From: Incurvaria masculella
Taxonomy: Eukaryota > Arthropoda > Insecta > Lepidoptera > Incurvariidae
Direction of reading: 5' to 3'
DNA length: 64,000 bases
Assembly (NCBI GenBank): GCA_946894095.1
Contig: OX335655.1
Location: 7,254,001 to 7,318,000, forward strand
This document shows, piece by piece, positions 30,888 to 41,040 of this stretch. The translations under genes and the position numbers were made by a program. The notes below the pieces were generated by a model. The model saw only the letters and a list, made by a program, of their open reading frames with translations. It was not told where the DNA came from and did not search any database. The stretch's first letter is position 1. Every line of letters starts with the position of its first letter.

Positions 30888-31166
30888 GGAGTCAGGTCCG
30901 ACTTCACGGATGCCGATGCCGGCAGCTTGCTCTTATTCTTTAAAATATGAATGGCCTTCTGCTCACCGGACATGATGAGCTTGAGCGGACGAGGGACAGA
31001 GTGACCTGGCTGCGGCTTGCCGAGACGGACCATGGCGACTGGGCGCCCGCAGTCGGGAACCACTGATAGAACTCGTGCTACTGCATCGCTGTCCTCCTTC
31101 TTGCGCTGATCCATGTTCTCAGATGTCGACTCGGAGACACCAAAAAGCGCCTCGTAGCCTATTGGC
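30761..31166 (-). CDS. CR1 LINE ORF1, C-terminal part
   Basis: The frame is open from the 5' truncation point, with an internal ATG at 31112-31114. It reads PRPLKLIMSGEQKAIHILKN, then DLTPCQRDHLKRLREELAER and DITIKYVNNCPKIV. This resembles the end of ORF1 proteins in insect CR1/jockey-like LINEs, whose products bind element RNA. No zinc knuckle or PHD finger remains; those would lie upstream in the missing 5' part. Confidence 0.65.
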
Positions 31167-31170
31167 GATA

Positions 31171-31485
31171 TTGAGCGGCTCGTAGCCTAGTGGCGCGAGG
31201 ACTGGCCTAGCATACCAGAGGCCCGGGTTCAATACCAACTTGCACCACTGTCTTTCTCTTTCAGAGTTCGATAAGTGCATTTCGTCACGAATGCGAGCTG
31301 CTCCATGGTTCGGAATCCATGTAAAACTGTAGGTCCCCTTCCCCTAGTAGGTGGTAGGGTTTAAGCCCGCCCGGGTTGGTACCATCGCGTTGGATGAAAA
31401 GATGGTCGAAGCGGCAATGAAAAATTGTCCGTGACCTCTGGTACTCTAGGCCAGTCCCCGCGCCACTAGGCTACGAGCCGCTCAA
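31171..31485 (+). repeat. Family B SINE copy B5 with inverted second head
   Basis: A tRNA-like head (TTGAGCGGCTCGTAGCCTAG at 31171 on, box B GGGTTCAATACC near 31225) and body as in B3 run to AAAAATTGTCCGTG. The sequence then turns into the reverse complement of the head (31434-31485, ending GGCTACGAGCCGCTCAA). The two heads match over about 52 bp with 4 differences and could fold into a long hairpin. The normal SINE 3' part is missing. Confidence 0.7.
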
Positions 31486-31487
31486 CT

Positions 31488-34400
31488 TCTGAGGATCCCA
31501 AGTTAGTCCCAACTAAAGTGTGATGCATCGAGAGCTCAGATCAAAAAAGAAATGGTAACCAGGTTATAACCAGGCATATTTGGAGAAAAGTAGATAAAAT
31601 TACAACACACAAACTAAAAAAATAACTTACTTTACTTTAATAAACTTTACTTTACTTAAAAAACGGTATTTACAAAAATGTATGTAAAGGATATTTTTTT
31701 TTAATTCCTACAACAAAATGTTATGTAGCATTTAACGTTTTGACTATATCTCCGTTAACATGCTGTACAATACATCGGTCTGTCGCCAATTTTCTAATAC
31801 TGGCAAAATACATGCTGCAAACATAGTCACATTCTTTTTGGAGGCTTTATGTTGGTGGAAACTGACTTGGCAAACACATTTCGGAAGCACATTTGTACAC
31901 AGTGGTGATGTTGGATTGTGTGGAACATGAGAGCGGCCTGCGTCCCATAATATTACATGGAGAATATGTATATATGGCGACGACCCGAGTAACGCCCACA
32001 CATAACACTTCTCCTTCTGCGATTGTTTGACAGTAAATAACATTGTCCTGGAGACATAAATATGGTCTCGAGCACGGAGGGGTGAAGTTCCATTTCGGTC
32101 TTCGAGAACTGTAATATGGGAAACTAACATATTGAGAGATTACAGATAATATTTCATTTCATTGATCAATCACCAAATTGAAATTCAAGGCATCCATCAT
32201 ACATTTTGAATGTTTTATTATGCTTTGACCTTTCTGTTGTGGGAATAGAAAACCAATTGGTTTCGAACCTAGTGGCGAATGGTTACAAAAAGTTACATTT
32301 TCATTTCATTAGGTTGCGTTTTGAGTTCCAAAAATCGTTAGATCAACTCATTTTGTACCTTTCAAGCATATTTAGAGGCTGTATTTTTTATTAATAAAGC
32401 TGAATGAAGTCTTCCATTTAACATTTGAATGTGATTTTGTGAACCCTGAAGATTGATTCTTAATATATAGCTTTAGATATTACTAATTTGACCAATTTGT
32501 GAATTAACCAATGTAGGATTTAGAATGGACTTAAACCCTAGGGCACAAAATATAAATTAGTATACATATCCATACATTAAAATAAAATATTGTTAAGATT
32601 TTTGGCTGCCATAATGTACACATGACTTCATTTAGTGCTAGAGTATTTTAAATACATTAATCTATCAAAAATCTAAATATATATTAGCCGATAACTGCCG
32701 GCAGGATTAAGTGATGACTGTGCTCTTAGCATGGTGCTAACGAAACTATTTCTTTTATAAAATAACCTACAGTAATGGAATGGTGAGATGTTCATGTTTT
32801 ATATCAGTACCAGCATCACCATATGTTATATGGGTTATATTATATTGGGTCCATATTAAGAGCAAAATGTTTGGCATGCGTTTGCAGGACTTATCCATTT
32901 CTTTGAAACATTCTTGGTCTGCAATTTAAAAATTAAACTGAAAATTTTTGGTCAGAGTGCCAAGCATAACTTTTATGCAATTCAGGTCATAATGAAAAAA
33001 ACCAAACCAAATCGCATAGACGTGGTGAACTGTTCAGTTCTGATAAAATATGTAACAGGGAAATTTGGCCATTTTTCTTCTTTCAATTAGCCCCTGCAGA
33101 TGCATGTACCTACTGATAAATCGCTAAGGCAATTTTTAAAAAGGCATAAAGATTTAAAAAATATGTGCATGTACGGGTTCATAACTGGACCAACCCATGG
33201 CGCAATTCAAACCAACCCAAAAATTTACTTTGTTAACTGCCGGGGTCTGTATGATGCTCGCATCTGCACTGCTGCATTTCCTGTCACAGTCGTAACTATG
33301 CAAAGCCTATGCAACGAGAATATTGTGATACACCTTCAAAGTATTCGTTTTGGCATTTGTATTTTTTTAAAGCTCTAAGTTTTAATGTTTACCTCATAAT
33401 GGATGTGTCTTATTATCAAATATAGAACAGAAATATTATTGTAGTAATATATCAATCTTAGATGTATGTAGGTGGTAAATTATTTTGTATATTAAATACT
33501 GTTTTATTTATCTTCTCAAACATTTTAACATTTTGTTGAGAAAGCTCCATTTTTGAGCTCTGAACTGAAAGGATGTGTAACAATGATATATTAAATGCTT
33601 CCAAAAAAATAGTCTGGCCGAAAGTTGAGCTGGAGGGTGTTGTGGCCACTGGCAGAAATGTAAAGGATATATTTTTTTCATTGAAACTTTATTAAACAAT
33701 TGCACTTAAATTGTTTTCTTTTTTCCCCCCTACTGAGCATAGGTGAATTGCCATGGTCCCAATGATGTTACTGGAATGAGAGAAAGAAAAATGATAGGAT
33801 GATACATAATTTAATTCTAGTCAAGTCCTTAATTGTAACAATATCCATTCGTGTGTGTGCTTATAAGTCAAACTCCTGCCCCTTCTGCAGACCCCTAAGT
33901 TTACTTTTTTTTTCTAATGTTACAATATGACTGATATATGCAATGGAGAACTCCTGGCATATCATTCGTATCGGCAAGTCGCTTCCTTATCGCTTTAAAT
34001 GTTGCAAGCGTCGGAGTCATTTGGAGAACTGAAACAAATGTTGTTGTTGAATGAAAAAATTACAGTTTGCCTATGGTTTGATGTTATAGATTGGATGATG
34101 CTCAACTGAAAATTCTTAACGTAATAGAATATCATTGATCTTAACACTTAAAATTTCCAAATATTTATTTCTAATTTAAATTAATTTGTTATTATGATTG
34201 AACATAAAGGGTGTTTGGAAATTCGATACATTCCTTCTAAGAATCATTCTAGAGCTAGTTTGCAATAAATTTGGCCCAGTGAAATGGAAGTCTAAATTTG
34301 TTTCTAATAGCTGATGAATAAGAGACTAATTGAAAAAAATAAATGCATTTAAAATATCCATAATCTCAGAAAAGAAGGGACATTTTTTTAAAACAAAAGA

Positions 34401-34578
34401 TTACTAAAAGTAAAGTATGACACGAGGCATACACATTATGAAAATATCTTCATTATTTCATAAGCTTTCAGTAAAAGGTACAAATGTTGTCCACTTTTAC
34501 AACTTCCATATTTTTTTGGTTTGGTTTGGTTTGAGCTGACGATTTTTATTTAAGAATAAGGTACTCATTAAGGATGTT
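31488..34578. other. Intergenic DNA, nothing recognised
   Basis: About 3 kb of AT-rich sequence. The 128-codon minus frame at 31744-32130 and the plus frame at 33100-33378 have no motifs I know and no supporting context. No repeat family in this window maps here. Confidence 0.35.
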
Positions 34579-34580
34579 CC

Positions 34581-34923
34581 GACCCATACAATGTTTTTTT
34601 TACACAGAACACAAAAAGTATTGCACTTTAAGGCACGAATTCGTCAAAAATATTAAATATAGCTATAGTAGTTGCAGCGAAAACATATTCACAATTTCAG
34701 GTTTAATGGTTTCGTTGTAATTGCCGATTAGAAGTTTTACACTGTTAGATGGCGCTGTTAAATAAAAATCGTATTTAAATAAATTGTAACAAAACCAATA
34801 ATCCTGAAATTGTGAAATTGTTTTGGCTGCAATTAATATGACTATATTAAACTTTTATTATTAATTCGTGGCTTAAAGTGCAATACTTTTTGCGTTATGT
34901 GTGCAAACAACTTTATATGGGTT
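34581..34923. mobile_element. Large fold-back (hairpin) element
   Basis: About 340 bp that is almost entirely an imperfect palindrome. CACAAAAAGTATTGCACTTT near 34609 faces AAAGTGCAATACTTTTTGCG near 34875, and CACAATTTCAGG near 34690 faces CCTGAAATTGTG near 34804. Arms are about 150 bp with a short loop around the TGGCGCTGTTAAAT region. Non-coding. A transcript would form a long dsRNA hairpin. Confidence 0.8.
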
Positions 34924-35174
34924 GCACATCTACAATTTTAGTGGTAAAATTTTGTTAAATTTTAAATTGTACACATAAATACACGTTCTCTACTGCTATC
35001 TTGACTACAATTAGGTACTACTTTCTTACACTCCCAGAGGGCCACATGGCACGCGAAGCTTGCCTGATTAAAACATAAACCTTTATTTAATTATGTCATT
35101 TTTGGTCTCAAATTAAAGATGTATGTCTGCTGATTGAGAATTAGTAAAATGGTACTGTCACCATTTTACTTTTT

Positions 35175-36438
35175 AGGGTTCCGTCTCCAAAGGGTGCCAA
35201 CGGAACATCTAATAAGTATAATACCTAACTCCTACAGCTGCACAGACCACAGTTGAGAACGGTGGTAAGCCTACTCACGGGCCACTGCCAGCTCAACAAA
35301 CACCTTCACACAATTGGAGTCACGGACAGTCCCCTCTGCAGGGCCTGCTTGGAGGCGGAGGAGACACCGGCACATATAGTCATGGAATGTAGACAACTGC
35401 AGACATTTTGGACGGGGGTCTTTAGCTTCGAAAGGAGCGACCCGCAAGTGTGGAAAGACCCTAAAGGGCTGCTACGCTTTGTGGAAGAGCTCGGCTGGCT
35501 GAAGTGAGCCAAAAGTCGGGTTACTGAGCACAACGGCCTCGTGTCAAGTGCGTTCAAGCGTCGGCAGCCACTCGCCGACAACAACAACAACAAGTATAAT
35601 AAGCCTCCGCTGTCCGTCCGTCCGTACCGACCGTCCATCTGTCACAGGGCTGTATTAGGTAGGTAGCTGAAATTTTCACATAGGCTATGGTCCGAATAGC
35701 GCTGAAACGCTGACAGCGTGAATACTGTTGGTCCGAAACGCGCTGACAGTGCTCACAAATGCAAGATTGTGAGGTATGACGTCACGATGATGTCATCGTT
35801 CAAGTGCTCAAGGCAAAACTGAGAGCGCTGTCAGCGGCACCCATAGATCGCACGGCAAATTTGATTTTGATACTGCAAGTAAAGGACACAGAATATAAAA
35901 TAAAACTCTTCACCGCTTTCACTCGCCCTTTAGCTACAGTAACTACGTAACCGTGTGCAATACTGCAGAAATCCGCGCTCCATCCATTGTCGTTCTACTA
36001 CTAATTCACCTGTTTGTCAAATTCTATGTCTATCAACATCTCAAAATCACCTTCACTCTCATTGTCACATAATGTTAGTCAATAGTTATCCGCTTGCAAA
36101 TTGTTGATTGTTGAACATTAAATACTCTTTTTTGTTTAAGACACTTCAAACAATAGTTGGAGGTTATTTTGTGAGCACCTTTAGCACGCTCACAATCGGT
36201 CCGATTTGATATTGCAAATATTTCAGTATTCGTGTGTACTGATTCGGAGCAGGTGTTTGCACGAATATATTTGTGAGCACTGTCAACCCAATTCAGACTA
36301 AGGGGATAGTGTGTATTTATTTTGCCGCTATAAAAGCAAATAGGTAAAATGAAAAAAAATATATTTAAAAAAAATGTCGAAACTCGTACGATAGTATGGA
36401 ACCTTTCGTTTACGAGTTCGACTCCCACTTGGTTTTTA
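35175..36438 (+). repeat. Family A repeat, copy A4, with two nested insertions
   Basis: Segments of one family A repeat lie at 35175-35223, 35592-35690 and 36300-36438 (ending GAGTTCGACTCCCACTTGG). The first gap holds a LINE 3' end. The second, about 35691-36299, holds unidentified sequence beginning near TGGTCCGAATAGCGCTGAAA. Order of events: family A first, then the insertions. Confidence 0.7.
35224..35591 (+). mobile_element. I/R1/LOA-group LINE, 3' end fragment with target duplication
   Basis: A 5'-truncated insertion bounded by AAGTATAATA on both sides (35214-35223 and 35592-35601), a 10-bp target duplication. The frame reads LHRPQLRTVVSLLTGHCQLN, KHLHTIGVTDSPLCRACLEA then HIVMECRQL, ending VEELGWLK and TGA. 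This parallels the C-terminus of the element at 40963-44496 (TGHCSLNKHLHNLGVTDSPL), including a CxxC..H..C-like cluster. The 3' tail is (CAA)n at about 35576-35591. Coding is uninterrupted, so the insertion is fairly young. Confidence 0.85.
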
Positions 36439-36776
36439 TGTTACTAAACAACAACCTAAAATCGAGAAATTTTAACTTAGCTTTTATGTTACACAAAATT
36501 AATCAACCGATTGCACTTCTACCTAACTCATAAATTAGTTGCTTTCATCCTCTACAACAGAAACACAACAGCTAACAGTACCCCAATAGGGTTTATTGCA
36601 TTTATTTATTGCATAAATCAAGATATTAACAGATCGCTCGCGTTCATTAATAGCGAAGAGTTAGGACAGTCAAGACCTTTTCGGCTTATCGGTCTTGGAC
36701 AGTCAAGGGGCTAAGTACTTAATACAGACTCAGAAAACAAGGAAAGGCAAATAAATACGATACCCGTTAGACTTAC

Positions 36777-37494
36777 GTTCATTCTGCCCTGTTTTTACAT
36801 TCCTTTTGAAACGTAATGAGTACTGCTCGTTTTCGTTCCTTCGCTCTGTGAAAAACTGCACCAACACCACATGCTCGCCTTCACTTGCTGATTCGAGCGT
36901 GTAGTAGAGCTTGAGATGTTTTTTGTAATACTTTTTTGCCATTAATAGGGCGTCATACGTCTCTTTAACCTCTTGGGACAGCAATTTTTGATCTGCAATT
37001 AGTACATAATATAGGTAATCAACAGTAAATTTTTATTCAAATTAATAATAAAACAAAATATTATTGTTTTTAGGCACACAATACAGAACACATTCTGGTT
37101 TAAGACATAATGTTTACACAGTTTATGACATAATGTTAACCGTTGCATAGATAATATAAAAGTTCAAAAATCTAATTGTTATAAACCTACCCTCCTTGTA
37201 GCGTTGGTATGCCTGTTTGCTGCGCTGCACCTTCGCAGACGCCGCCTCCAGCACCGCGCGTAGCTCCCGGTTCTTCTCCGTGAGTCGTGAGAGATCTGAT
37301 TGCAGATTTTCAGACACTTTGCTGAACCCTGGCCCCCTCTGCTTGCTCCTAAAACGCTCCAGCAGCCGAAAACCCGCTACCGCGTCTGTGGCTAACATCT
37401 GTTCGAAGTTGGCCAGTGTTTCGTCCTCTTCAGTGATTACATCGCCGTTCCGCCAGGCCTCACAGCCCTCTCCGTACGAGCTTACCTCGACCAT
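36777..37494 (-). CDS. Spc25: Spc25-like kinetochore protein (2 exons; C-terminus not found)
   Basis: If correct, this is the subunit that with Spc24 anchors the Ndc80 complex to the inner kinetochore. Exon 1 is 37494-37191, from ATG at 37492-37494 (MVEVSSYGEGCEAW), an acidic segment, then a predicted coiled coil (SENLQSDLSRLTEKNRELRA, VLEAASAKVQRSKQAYQRYK). Donor G|GTAGGT. Exon 2 is 36992-36777 (acceptor TAATTGCAG): QKLLSQEVKETYDALLMAKK, then YYKKHLKLYYTLESASEGEH and VVLVQFF...QYSLRFKRN. Donor C|GTAAGT leaves an incomplete codon, so at least one further exon is required, and I could not find it down to 31.5 kb. Coiled coil followed by a YKxHLxL...-led small globular (RWD-like) domain is the Spc25 layout. 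About 173 residues are seen; family members are about 200-230. The name is by resemblance, and another coiled-coil protein is possible. Confidence 0.6.
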
Positions 37495-38486
37495 TGTCTT
37501 CAATAAATAGTTTTGGTTGAATATTCAATGTAATAATTTCATGTCTTTTTCTATTTATCCCCCAAAACAGGCGAACAACAGGAGAATTAAAAAAAAACAA
37601 AGAAACAACGTATTTTTCGGATTGTCTGCCGTTGGAATTTTGAATCTTGAATGTTCGTCCCAAATATTGTCTGTGTTTCATACAGTCTGTGAAAGTGACA
37701 CATATTTTGTAATCTGTGCCCATACATATATTTCCATCGCAATTTTCTGTAGGAGCGCAACGACTTCTCCGAACTCTTTACAATGTTCAGATTCCGTCAA
37801 AGAAATCATACTGTGTATTCCCGACGACACCAGTACTGACATATTCCTACTCCGTCCTCCGTATTTGAGTCGTCTTTCTTTACAAAATCATAGAATTATA
37901 TAATAAAAGAGACGCTCCGCTGCGCTTATACAGAGTGGGCGGACTAACTCTAATACGCCGGACTTAACCGGTTTTTGTATCGTTAGTCTTGTGCTAATCT
38001 CGTACTAAGTTTTGACAGGTTCTTCCGGTTTTTATCAAGTCATACACGCTCAAAAATTTTATAGTTTATGGTTTTATAATTAAATCTCCTGTCCTGCCTC
38101 TCTCCTTCTGTAATAAGTGTAGCGAAAGTAAAGCTTAAACTTAATCAAACTTAGGCCTACAGTCCAGTTTTGACATTCCTGCAGTCAAACATAATGTTTC
38201 ACTTTCATATTTCAATTGAACTCGTATTCGCTTCATGAGTACAGTCTAACTTTACTTTGAAACGCTCACCAGCATATTTACTCAAAAAAAGGGAAAGCGA
38301 GGACTTCTCGTGTTTGGTTCTTTCAAACTATATGTAGAAAAAAGATGCCTAATTTTTTTTACATGGAGTTTGACAAAGGTGAACACGAGATCTTCTTGCT
38401 TTCGCTTTCATGAGGAGACCCCCAGCAGGCCTACACATGAGATTCTCATACGTAAGTCACAGAACTTTCTTCGTGGCTGTCATTTC
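37495..38486. other. Upstream region of the Spc25-like gene
   Basis: No further gene supported. Presumably it contains the promoter of the minus-strand gene, but I see no TATA box in a convincing position. Confidence 0.3.
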
Positions 38487-38487
38487 A

Positions 38488-38515
<28 letters not shown>
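38488..38515. repeat. (GA)n microsatellite
   Basis: About 13 GA units immediately upstream of the gag-like fragment. Confidence 0.9.
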
Positions 38516-38519
<4 letters not shown>

Positions 38520-38562
38520 AGTTGTGTGACTTACCGGGGTTTTCTCCTTCAAATCCAGTTGG

Positions 38563-38847
38563 TTGTTAATGAACAGAAATGAAAGAACAATAGACAACCT
38601 GACCAGCAACTTGTGTTCATATGAAAGGAACATAAATGAAAATGCAGGAACCAGTCAAGAGGCCCTGGTTACCAACAAGACAGTGAGGAAAGCAAAGCTT
38701 GTAAATAAGGACGAAAAACTCAAGTGCCACTACTGTTCTAAATTAGGACACAGGGTTCGGAATTGTAAGAAGTGGATATCTGATGGAAGACCACCGAAGT
38801 CTAAGATTGCAGTTTCTGAGACTGAATCACAGATAAGAATTTCATGA
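38563..38847 (+). pseudogene. Copia-type retrotransposon gag remnant with zinc knuckle
   Basis: The open frame contains KLKCHYCSKLGHRVRNCKKW, a perfect CX2CX4HX4C zinc knuckle, followed by ISDGRPPK. That context is typical of the nucleocapsid part of insect Ty1/copia gag proteins, where the knuckle binds element RNA. The preceding residues (LTSNLCSYERNINE) fit the end of a gag domain. It begins at a non-ATG codon and has no protease, integrase or RT downstream and no visible LTR, so it is a fragment. Confidence 0.7.
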
Positions 38848-38849
38848 GT

Positions 38850-40671
38850 AGACCCCCCTAGTTATAGTAGTTACGCATTACATTTTGACAGTTAACTCTG
38901 AATAAGACTGCATAGGCACTCATGTAGCGAAAATGAGAAGTTCTCACTTCGAATATTTACGAGTAGCTCCACATTCCAACTCCATCTTAAAAAATATATA
39001 TTACATCTTCTCGCAGGTATTCGTTGTGAAAACTTCTCGTGTTTGCTTCCTGAGTAGGCTGTTAGTCACCTGTGAATGTGAATCAAGAGCGAATGTGAAT
39101 TTTAACATTAATTTTAAAAAGTAAATAATTTTATCTTCTGTTCTCCGTATTTTCTATTTTATAGATCTATTGATTTCGCCCTATACGTGATAAAAATATG
39201 CGCTTGTTATTCTGTGACACTACGATCCAAGAAAAAGATTTAAAAAAACCTTTGCCTGTCCAAACGGACAAATTAACAAAAAAAAAACCAGAAAAAGAAA
39301 CATCTGTCAAAAATATTTGTCTATTGGAAGAAAGAAAATGAATGAAGAGTTGCGAGTGAGTGGTGGCGAAACTTGCGAACATCTTGTGATTTTCATCTCT
39401 TGTTTTATCGCTCCAGTGCAGGCAGTCCAGTTATGAGGGTACAGTGACAAGACGGCACCGAAACTCAAGAACGGCCTCGGTCGTCGCCTGAAGATGTCGG
39501 TGTGGCGCTCCTTTAGCACCAGTGCATGGAGCTGAGGCGAAATATGAATTCAGGCGCTGGATCTGAACAAGCTGGCGAGTTGCCATTCATCCTCGGGCCT
39601 CACGGTAGTGTGTGCCGCTCGCAACTCTGTGCGTGATAGTAGTCGTGGCGCAGGGTGGCACGGGGTCGCGTCGCTCTCCCGCCGAGTGACCGCCGACCAA
39701 TGGGCCATTGCTTTAGCTGCTTGCGAGCTCCGTCTGATACCACCCTGCAGATGCAAATCCCCGCTGTAGACAAGGATGGTGAGCTATTTTTGTGGATCTT
39801 ATGGTTTTCCGCTTTCAAATGAAGGATCTTGCTGAGGCTTTACATGGGGCATGTTTAAATCTATATGTATTATAGCTCTCATCATCCTATTCTATCTTCT
39901 ATTCTTGTAATGAAACACAACGCTTAGGTACCTGCTATTTTTGTTGTAGTTTTATAGTTTATCTTATGTTATGTTATGTTTGGACTTCATAGTATTAACA
40001 GATAGTAGAAAATAAATATAATGTACCTAATAACAATGTAACTGAACTAGTGCATTAAAATCTGCTCTAACTTTACCCGTGTAAAAATCAACAGTCCACT
40101 GTTCTCTGCAGCACAGTCTACCGACTAGTGCAGGGGACAGTATTCACTATGTATGTACATTATTACTCAAGAAATGTTTTTTTCTTTTTTTACTTTTTAC
40201 ATCCAAACTGATAATCTTCTAGCAAAGTAAACCTGCTAAAGTCTTTACTAAATTTAGGGGTTTGTGTGGCATCATCCCCTGCCTTAAAAATTGGCATCCC
40301 ACGTTGTAGACCATTGCTTAAGTATACATCCATGTATAGGGCCAGCTTCAGCTCAAAAATCAATTTTGAACTGATACAATTTCGTATCAATAATGACGAG
40401 GGCTCTATACACCCGAATTTTATTATATTTTAGTTAAGCATTATTAGTTTCTCGGTATTGGTCAAAATCTCATATATGAATCTATTATTACTTTATTGAT
40501 AGGGATGCTCTCAAACCATTATACTCTTAATTGTCTGTAGGTGGTAGCATTTAAAGGGATATGTAACTATGTGATCAGCTGACAGTAGTAGTTTATGACA
40601 AAACTCATAGTATTAAAACCTAATGTGCAAGTGTTTCACAGTGTTGTGTTGCCACTGGAGCAGTGCATCGC
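38850..40671. other. Intergenic DNA; possible relic near 39550-39818
   Basis: A GC-richer block at 39540-39780 has overlapping minus frames (SCERHT, GRRSLGGRATRPRA). Similar wording occurs in repetitive proteins of moth genomes as far as I recall, so this may be an element relic. I cannot name it. The rest shows nothing. Confidence 0.3.
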
Positions 40672-41040
40672 TTAAGGTGCCCCCGTAAGCATCAGAAAAT
40701 TTCGCCTCCCATACAAACGTAGTTTACTAATCATTTGAAAATCACTGTAGCAATTTACTTGATATTTGGTATCACATATCTGGCAACAAATATCTGTGTC
40801 TGCATGCCTTTGTTTTTTCGATAAATGTATACTGAGTCAAACCACAGAGAAAACAAAATGAGTATGAAGATTTTGTTTTTGCTTTCATCTGATTCGGTTT
40901 GGATTTTTCAAAAAAACAAAAGCATGCAGACACAGATATTGGTTCCCTGATTTTAGATATTAGTTAGTTAGTTAGTTGGGCAAAATGTTTTCCGCGCTAA
41001 GCCTACTTCACAGAGAGGCCATTGTGCGTAACAAAGGTGA

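Larger units (their letters stand above)
27777..31170 (-). mobile_element. CR1-type LINE, nearly complete ORF2
   Basis: A non-LTR retrotransposon read right to left: the C-terminal part of ORF1 (31166-30761), ORF2 (30887-27936), then a 3' UTR rich in A/C homopolymer, a small hairpin at about 27793-27822 and an (AAT/AAC)n tail at 27777-27792. It is 5'-truncated at about 31.17 kb, where it meets SINE B5. Two long undisturbed frames suggest a fairly recent insertion. I see no target duplication, because the 5' flank is another repeat. Confidence 0.85.

Noticed and set aside
31744..32130. 128-codon minus frame
   Set aside because: No family motif, no splice context and no repeat support; AT-rich DNA can produce such a frame by chance.
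37494..37503. Start codon three codons upstream (37503) for the Spc25-like gene
   Set aside because: That codon is TTG; the first ATG is at 37492-37494.
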